Below are positions 56,483 through 64,000 of a stretch of 64,000 bases of DNA, piece by piece (position 1 is the stretch's first letter; every line of letters starts with the position of its first letter). The stretch comes from Euryodendron excelsum (taxonomy: Eukaryota; Streptophyta; Magnoliopsida; Ericales; Pentaphylacaceae): assembly GCA_033060915.1 (NCBI GenBank), contig CM065384.1:35360001-35424000 (forward strand), written 5' to 3'. Under the pieces are notes generated by a model. The model did not search any database and was not told where the DNA came from. It worked only from the letters and a program-made list of their open reading frames with translations. The position numbers and the translations under genes are program-made.

Positions 56483-56997
56483 TGTAAGTCAAATTTTTTA
56501 GGAGGGGAGGCCTTGTTGAACTCTCAAACTAACTCGACGAGTATGAACAACAATGAGAATGACTCGACCCTCTTTAGACTGATGGTACTCCAATGATTAA
56601 GTTAGCATGCTTAATCACAATAAATCGAATAAAGTGTTGAAAGCTAGAACTCAAGTGAACGTATCTTCCCCCTTTAGTACATAGAGGGTATTTATAGGTT
56701 TCAGAATGCCACGTTTCCTTTGTAAATTGGAGTCACTTTCCTCTTAAGAATCTTCCTTGTTTGAGTGAGTTTAATACATTGGACTTATCCTTTGTTTGTC
56801 CTACTCCACTTAGGAGTAGGATTTGTATTATGGAAACATTGGCCCTTGTAAGTTTTTGGATTAGGATCATTGGACTAAATCTTTTGGGTCTTAGCCCCTG
56901 ATGGGCGTGGGATCGGTCTACAAAGTCGGCATCCTTGGACCAACCTCCCTGAGCTAGTCTTTTTTGGGTCTTGGGCTTGGCTCTCATTGGGCCCACA
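56483..56997 (-). mobile_element. Solo gypsy LTR, 515 bp
   Basis: TGTAAGTC to GGCCCACA, flanked by CTTTC at 56478-56482 and 56998-57002. The other R copies have the uninterrupted GCTTTCTCTCAAGC. It belongs to the same family as the LTR at 26404-26910. Confidence 0.9.
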
Positions 56998-57550
56998 CTT
57001 TCTCTCAAGCAAACAAAGGCAAAAATCGGTAGTGAGATGTGGCTATGGAGGCTTCCACCACCGCAACTGGTGATGATATTTGTGCAAGAATTGTGGGACC
57101 CCACTGCCTTTTGTAGTTGTTAGTGGTTTTTGTAAGTCAAAATACCCTTTTTCCAACCTAATTGATCTTATGACTAATGTTAATTTCATGATTGTATATG
57201 CAAATCTTGCATATTCTTTACTTCTTGAACTTCTTATTCATTTTCTTGGCTTTGTTCGCCTTGTTTGTATGAGAAAATGGGGAGTTTAATCTTTTAATAT
57301 TACAATTTTTATTTGCTACTGTTCATTTGAATTTTGCAAATGTCTCTAGCCAATCAGTTGCTTTTGAAGATGACCATTACTGGCCATCTATTAGTTGCAC
57401 ATTTTAGGTCAAAACTAAAGACCTCGTTGAAACCCTTGACAAATCCCAAGGGTTTAAGAATTTTTCAATGGGTTGAGCAGATGGGTATGTGATATTCACA
57501 TTTCCAAGTGTTTTCACTTATGAGATTTTGGAATTAGAGCGTCACCTCTT

Positions 57551-57664
57551 TAAAATAATAATAATATAAAAACAAACAAAAAAATAAAAATATATAAACA
57601 AACAATATAATCAAAAAACAAACCGTTGTAAAAGAGTCTAGAACTTACAAAAGGAAACGATTAC

Positions 57665-57730
<66 letters not shown>

Positions 57731-59000
57731 ATGAAAGAAAACCATGCCTCAACAAATAGGTGAGGTTTCCCTTATATAGACAAAACAGAGGACTGTTTAG
57801 GACTTCAAAATTGCAATTACATGTCCGCACAGTAAACTGGCAAAAGCATCAAAAAGTAAATAGTAAAACTTTTTACAATAGATAAAGAATCACATGGGGG
57901 AGTCCTTAAGTGATGGAGTTGGTTGACCATGTGATATAAAGCAATCTGCTTTGTTGTCTTATGAAGACATGGGGGGGTCTCATTGCACATGGGATCACAT
58001 GGGGCGGTTAGGTTGTCCCCTTGCCCTTATCCCTTTCTGGAGAGGTGTGAGATCGACGCTTTCCAACTTTCTTGACTTTTTCTTCAAAATATTCAAGCAT
58101 AGATTCCCAAAGATTGGAATTCTTGGGCATAGGTCCATGATCATATGGATCCTAGGAGTCTTGAGTATCTTCAAGGGTACTAGTCTGATGAGAGGATTGA
58201 GTATGCATATATGTATCCTCATCAGAAGAATCATTGGAGAAAAGGGTCATAAAATCATTCTTGACATGTTGCATACATTCATACATTATTTCTTGCTCAG
58301 TTATGAGTGGATTCTTCATTTTTAATGAATGTTGAATAGCAACCAATTTATTGGAGAATGTGGACTGGGGATGAGAAGCTCTACATCGTATGAGTTCATC
58401 TTCTTTTTGATAACTTTGAATAGCAACTTGCATCGCTATTATAGTCTCATCCATAGTCTTATGAAACTTTTTTCAATATCCAACAAGGAATTGGCGATAA
58501 AGATAAAGGATATTATCATAATTTCTTTTGACAATAGGTGTCCATTTCTAAATTTAGGGTATCCCGAACTCAATGAATAAATAAATCAGATTTCCAATAT
58601 AACTGATAGGATCTAGTCCAACAAGTTTTGGACTGTATGAAGCCCATTGGCCCAATTGTTCCTGAAGAATGTCAGGAAGAATGGTATAAGGTGGACCAAA
58701 TATTTTCCACCAAGAATGGAACCATCTAGGAAAACCTTTTTTTTAAAGATTTATGGAGATAATTTAATCCACCACGTATGTTTCCTTTTAGGATTTTCAT
58801 AATAAAAAGTGAATTTAAAGGTTTGGATATAATCCTAATAATTACAGGTGTGTTTAACATCAACCTGAAGAAAAGTTTTCTCATTGAGAGGACTAAGTCC
58901 CCATTTGTGTGGAAATATTATTCTCTTAATATAACATTTACTAAAATTAATAGGACCAACCTTAGTGGTCATATTTGTATAAACATTTGTAAATTTACAA
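57551..59000 (-). pseudogene. Caulimovirid copy B: leader and post-RNase H coding region
   Basis: Homologous to 2401-2852 joined to 7527-8650, without the solo LTR. It includes the (GA)n tract (57669-57730) and open minus-strand blocks at 57995-58234, 58152-58454 and 58835-59032. The left edge corresponds to the position just 5' of the primer-binding site in copy A. Confidence 0.6.
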
Positions 59001-59870
59001 GAATCAGTGACTATTAAAACATTTTGCATCACTGATCTGTATTTATTGCTTTGAAAAGCATAGGAAAATTGTTAAAAATATTTATTCATAAGATACCATG
59101 AATCATTTTCTCATTGAATATCAATAGGTACGAGGTACAGAATATGGTCTATAGAAGGGAGTATTTCATACTTAGTTGGTTCTTCTTCCAATGCCTTAGC
59201 ATAAAATGCAGGGGATTGGTCATCCGAAGGTTGTGATGTTTGGCCAGTACGCCATTAGTTTCTTTTTTGTTCAAGCAATTTTTGAATAGTTTCATATAAG
59301 GGATCATCAATAGTTATAACAGTTGCTTTTATAAGTTCTTTAGAACCTAACATTGAGCCTTTGGGGGTATTTCCATGGTCTCTGCCTCAAGGAGTATTAC
59401 CCCTCCCTTGGCCATGTCCACGTCCTTTATCAAAGGGTATCATTCCTTCAAAAATTTACGACTCAAGATTTCAGGAAGAGAATTATGATGTCCTTTAATA
59501 TAAGTTATATCAAAATCAAAAGTTGATAGAATAGCTTGCCATCTAGCAAACATATGCTTAGAGACATCATGTTTAATATCTTTGCTAAAAATATATCTTG
59601 CGGCTTGACAATTTATTTTAATCGAAAAATTTTGATTGAGTAAGTCATCCTGAAATTTGGAGACACACTTTACAATGGAAAGAAGTTATTTCCGAACAGT
59701 TGCATATTTCCACTAAGTTGTGGTCCATTTACCAAATGTATAACGAACAACAATTTCTTGTTTGGTATTAGGATCAATTTGTGTTAAAATACTACCATAG
59801 CCAATACGGCTAGCATCAATCATGACAATTTTAAATCAATTAGGATTGGCAAAAGATAGACAAGAAGACA
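59001..59870 (-). pseudogene. Caulimovirid copy B: acidic and RGG segments and RNase H, truncated
   Basis: Same order as 8650-9395: an acidic block, the RGG segment (about 59345-59455), then RNase H motifs. It ends at the same boundary with cassette R as copy A. Confidence 0.6.
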
Positions 59871-60180
59871 ATATCCTACCAATCATAAAATAAAGCAGGA
59901 GATATTTGGAAAAAAAGGAACAAAAAAAAAAATAAGAGAGAGCTACCAAGTCTATATAATGAAGCAAAGCTGGTTTTTAAAATGTCTATTAGATACAATT
60001 CGTTAGAACGGTTGAGATTTAATTTGACTTTAAACCAATGGTTAGGATCAATTTCAACTTCTCCTACCCACTTCAACCTCTGCCCAAATTTGCACTCAAT
60101 GGGGCCATTGCCCGACCTTTGGCCTCTTTCACATCATCTCTGCCATCTGTGCCACTTCATTATATCTCTCCCCTCATTTC

Positions 60181-60228
<48 letters not shown>

Positions 60229-60986
60229 GATCTACCCCATTTGTGTATCTCTCAATTTCTTTGTTCTCATAACACCATGGTCATGTGATGCAGCGAGATT
60301 GCAAGAACAACGTAACCAACCCTAATCCGTTGATTCACTAAGAATACCAAATTAAGAGTTTTCCTGCAACCTGTTGATTCACCACGAATGTCAGGTTTTA
60401 GGGCATCAAACTCTCGTTGATTTTCGTAGAAAATACCGAACGATTGGAAAAGTGCAAAATTGCACACAAATTATATTAATCTTCAAAAGCTACGGAAAAA
60501 TGTCTTAACATGAGTATAAATATGAGACACGAAACCTTAGGGCCCGAGACAAACCGGGTTAATTAAATAAAAAAAAGACGAAGGCCCAAAAAAATAAGCC
60601 CAAAACACAAAACGGGCCAAAAATCATACTCAGAGGCGTTTTTTCACATTTTCCTAGGCTGTAAAATCATTTTATATTTTTTCCTTTCTCCGGCTCGTCG
60701 CTAGCTTTTTGAAAAGATATTATAATTGGAAAACGGAGTTACGAATCCAAAGTTATGGCCGATTGAAATTTACCGACCATCGGCCCGCGCATAACAACGC
60801 CTCCGGGTCTACAAGTAATCTTCTGCTATGCGATCCGTATCATCATGGCACCAATTTTCAACTTCTTCTACCCACTTCAACCTCTGCCCAAATCTGTCAC
60901 TCAATGGGCGCATTACCCAACTGTTGGCCTCTCACACACCATCTTTGCCACTCCACTATATCTCTCTCGTCATTTCACCCCCACTC

Positions 60987-61044
<58 letters not shown>

Positions 61045-61130
61045 GATCTACCCCATTTGTGTATCTCTTAGTTTCTTTGTTCTCATAAAACCATGGTCGT
61101 GGCATCACCGAAATCCATCATTGTCGCCGC
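59871..61130 (+). repeat. R4: cassette R, copy 4 (truncated)
   Basis: CTATATAATG at about 59952, with both halves of the internal duplication (CT tracts 60184-60228 and 60992-61043). A solo LTR sits between the halves at 60286-60842. The small ORF starts at 61093 but is cut at 61130 by a giant LTR. Confidence 0.7.
60286..60842. mobile_element. Solo LTR, 557 bp, family unknown
   Basis: It begins TGATGCAGCG and ends CCGTATCA, with the 5-bp duplication TCATG at 60281-60285 and 60843-60847. R3 has the uninterrupted GGTCATGGCACC at about 55897. No internal coding sequence. TGAT...ATCA ends fit an LTR. Confidence 0.8.
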
Positions 61131-64000
61131 TGTCGCGCTCCGGTTTTTAGAGTGTCCAAGGTCCTTTCGGCTTAGACATGAAAGCACGGAACTCTATCAC
61201 TAGAACTTGTCCTCCTAGAAGGACAAGTGCAACTAGGTTTGAAAATTGATTTGACTAAGGGTTTTTTAGAAAAATAGGAATCGCCACCTAACTTGATAAA
61301 GGTGAGTTAGGGCACCTAAAACTAAGCGTTAATCCGAAGATTAAACTTAAAGTTTTTGGAAAAAAGTTTTTGAAAACTCTCTCAAGAGAGGGTTTTTAGG
61401 AAAATAGATTTTTTGACAACCTTTAGAAAGATTTAAGCCCTTTTTGAATATAACTCCATTTTGGTCATTTGAAAACAGAAATCTATGGTTCGGAGGTTGG
61501 TTACATGTAGGGAAGATATCCTAAGATCATCACCCTACCCCGCCTTTTCGGTACCTACATGTCTAATCGCCCTTTTGCTCACTCACTAGAATAATCGGTT
61601 ACCATTGTCCACTTTATATCCACTTTAGAATTTTAAAAATGGGGTTTAGTCATCACTGTTTGGATGGATGATGCATGATGCAAGTTTTTGGAAAAAGTTT
61701 AAAAATAATGGGGATTTTGAAAGAGTTTGGAATAGAAACTTTGAATTGATTGGAATTTTTTGAAAAGGGATTGGAGTTGAAATAAAAGTTATGACCGCAC
61801 CATTTTAGGTTGCCTACGTATCTCATTTGGCGAAAATCAGGTCATTCGTAGTTCGGGCAAGAGCTTGATGGAGAATAGGCGCATTAGGGCTTTTGGAAAG
61901 CTTAAAGACACATTGAGGTCTTTGGAAAAGTTTAAGACACTTTGAGATCTTTGGAAAAGCTTAAGACACTTTGAGGTCTTTAAAAGTTGAAGACTCTTTG
62001 TGGTCTTTGAAAGAGTTTAAGACACTTTAAGGTCTTTGAAAGTTGAAGACTCTTTGTGGTCTTGGAGGCTTTGACTAGAAATCGAATGGTGGACTGTTTT
62101 GAAAATGTTTTTGGATCAACTTAGGGGAGTTTTAGAAAAATGTTTTGGCATAACTCAAGAGAACTTGAAAGTGTTTTTGAAGTCTTGTTTTGAAAACCTT
62201 GGAGGCATGACTTTAGAATGTTTTGATGAACTTGTTTTTTAAAGTGATTTTTGAGAATGGTCAAGAGTTTGGAATCCTAATATGGACAACCTTAGAGGTT
62301 GTTCTTGATTTATCACTTCTCCTTGGGATCCATAACCATGAGAGAGCTAGGGACACCTTAGGTTTGTGACTCCTTGAAAATATTTTTGGAAATGCCTCGA
62401 AGATGGAGTGTAGGAGCATTAGAAGAGTTTATGGAGTTGGTTTCTTTGAAATCAAGAGAGTAGAAGGTTTTGGAAAAATAGGTTATGAGAATAATTGACA
62501 CTTGAATGATCATTTAGAAAATGGTTCAAGAGTTGGAACCTTGAAATGTATTAACCTTGGTTGTGTTGGCCTAGGGTTAAGGGTGACCTAAGTTCAACTA
62601 ACTTGGGTTAGGTTAACCTAGGATTAAGGTGACCTAAGGTTAGCTAATTAGGGTTAAGTTAATCTAAGGTGAGTGAACTAGGGTCAAGTTAACCTAGGGT
62701 TGGATAACTAGGGTCAAGTTAACCTAGGGTTAGACAACTAGGGTCAAGTTAGCCTAGGGTTGGTCAACTAGGGTCAAGTTAACCTAGGGTTAACCAACTA
62801 GGGTCAAGTTAACCTAAGGTTGGTCAACTAGGGTCAAGTTAACCTAAGGTTGGTCAACTAGGGTCAAGTTAACCTAAGGTTGGATTGGAAAATGGTTTTG
62901 AAAATTGAGTTAATGCATTCTTGGAAAGAATTTTTGAAAAACAAAACATGTTATGTAATGGACTTTGGTTGTCAATCTTTTTAAAGATCATTTCCATGAA
63001 AATTTTGACTCTAGCCAAGAGTATGGTTTATATGGTTGGTGTTTGGGAACCATTCCAAGGAAAGCTTCCTTATAGCCATTATAACCTTTATCTTGACAAG
63101 AGTGAGGGTTTCAAAAACCAACATAAGGATGACAATTTTTGAAAAATCATTCTCGATGCAAAGATGGAGAGAATACATTTTTGAAAATTATCTTTTGAGA
63201 AAGATTTTGAAAACCACTTTTCAAGGGAACCATTCCATAGAAAAAAAAATGGTCATATGGCCAAACAAAAGGAAGACCACTCAAGAGAGGGTTCCATGGA
63301 GTCATTCCAACCACTAAACTTGAGGAAATAGAAACCATAAAAATCAAAGAGTTTGAACATCATTCTTAGGCAAGCATAAAGAGAAAAGGGAACTATTCTA
63401 GCAATTTAGGGCTTCTATGGCCATTATAAAGGGAGACCACTCAAGAGAGGGTTCCATGGGGCCATTTTAACCACTAAATTTGAGAGAATGGAAACCTTGA
63501 AAATTAGAGAGTTTGAAAGCAACTTTTATGTAAGTTGTAATGCAATGATGCAAAAGTGTGAATTAGGGGGTAATGAGGGATTTTCTAAGGTATGACTCCT
63601 AAGGTCTCATCCTAAACTTCAAGGGGGCCAGCTCTTGGAACAATTTTTAAAAGAGATGTAAAACTTGGAAATGGCATAAAATTAAGAGTAATGTAAGCAT
63701 TGTGGAACATGACAATAAGTATAAAATGAAGCCAAGCACACTAGATATGATCAAAATAATAATATGCAAGGGGTCATGATTCACATACAAGACTTTTAGG
63801 CTACACCACATAAATAAGGGGCTCTTAGGCCATACCATCTTAAAGTAGGCTAGTGAGAGGTCTCCCTATACGGTGGCTCTCACTTGCTTTCCTCTAGGCA
63901 TGATCTAAGAGCCCTCTTGGCTCAAGCATGCAAAAAAGGGGGGTTGAAGATGGGGATTAAAATAGAGAATAGCCTAAGTAGGCTAGGACGGAGAAGAGAA
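61131..64000. mobile_element. Giant Ogre/Tat-like LTR, incomplete at window edge
   Basis: It starts TGTCGCGCTCCGG, inside the small ORF of R4; the five bases before are GCCGC. It is related to 2853-7521: blocks at 61200-61620 match 2920-3300, 61787-61885 match 3510-3605, and 63770-64000 match about 5330-5560. Whether it is a solo LTR or the start of a full element cannot be seen. Confidence 0.75.
62570..62888. repeat. 30-bp minisatellite inside the giant LTR
   Basis: About ten tandem units of 30 bp with the core CTAGGGTCAAGTTAACCTA. The related LTR at 2853-7521 lacks the array; only single GGGTTTAGGTAACCTA words occur at about 3870. Confidence 0.9.

Larger units (their letters stand above)
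55500..57550 (+). repeat. R3: cassette R, copy 3
   Basis: ATATATAATG box at about 55532, internal tandem duplication (blocks from about 55630 and 55900), CA/CT microsatellites, small ORF (56197-56301), and exon-like 57045-57083. There the donor reads GCAAGA instead of GTAAGA. It is interrupted by a solo LTR at 56483-56997. The right end meets caulimovirid sequence at 57551. Confidence 0.7.

Noticed and set aside
62570..62888. Telomere-like GGGTTAGG words in the minisatellite
   Set aside because: The repeat unit is 30 bp, not the 7-bp plant telomere unit TTTAGGG; there is no run of true telomere repeats.
1..64000. tRNA or rRNA genes
   Set aside because: Only SINE-type tRNA-like promoter remnants and primer-binding sites were seen; no cloverleaf with intact arms was recognised by eye.

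Overview
The window is repeat-dominated nuclear DNA from a flowering plant, most likely a dicot with a large genome. The grounds are a Tat-lineage Ty3/gypsy element with an antisense ORF, a 4.7 kb LTR of the Ogre/Tat size class, Ty1/copia elements, a CACTA end, a hAT element, Au-like SINEs, endogenous caulimovirid (pararetrovirus) DNA and a plant-type F-box gene with GT-AG introns. I cannot name the species. Only one locus looks like an intact host gene (49414-49749).

Layout. 1-9.4 kb: endogenous caulimovirid sequence on the minus strand (coat-protein side, movement protein, primer-binding site, then on the far side a post-RNase H coding region and RNase H). It is split by a 4669-bp solo LTR with a perfect 5-bp target duplication. 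9.4-14.9 kb: two copies (R1, R2) of a cassette 'R' around a block 'S'. R carries a TATA-like box, a CT-rich leader, a 34-codon ORF and a possible exon-intron-exon start. 14.9-21.3 kb: a CACTA 5' end and a complete but defective copia element (15998-21083). 21.3-25.3 kb: a second S copy, a frameshifted copy of a small unknown gene, and AT-rich DNA. 25.4-27.4 kb: a truncated gypsy element and a fold-back element. 27.7-39.3 kb: a complete 10.2 kb Tat-type gypsy element (28259-38495) nested in a probable LINE remnant. 39.3-50.3 kb: AT-rich DNA, a frameshifted F-box gene, the 5' end of another copia element, several MITEs and the small intact gene. 50.3-61.1 kb: S3 (its SINE split by a hAT element), R3 (split by a solo LTR), a second caulimovirid block, and R4 (split by another solo LTR). 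61.1-64.0 kb: the start of a second giant LTR, cut by the window edge.

The S and R copies serve as natural empty sites for one another. Several insertions can therefore be defined to the base together with their target duplications, and a relative order of events can be read. Almost all coding sequence belongs to mobile elements and is broken by stops or frameshifts, many of them compatible with C-to-T decay. Best candidates for new biology are the four-copy R cassette, the small paired gene family (49414-49749 and 22818-23161), the caulimovirid block whose edge falls next to its primer-binding site, and the spliced antisense ORF with palindromic 59-bp repeats inside the gypsy element. All similarity statements are by eye; no database search was run.
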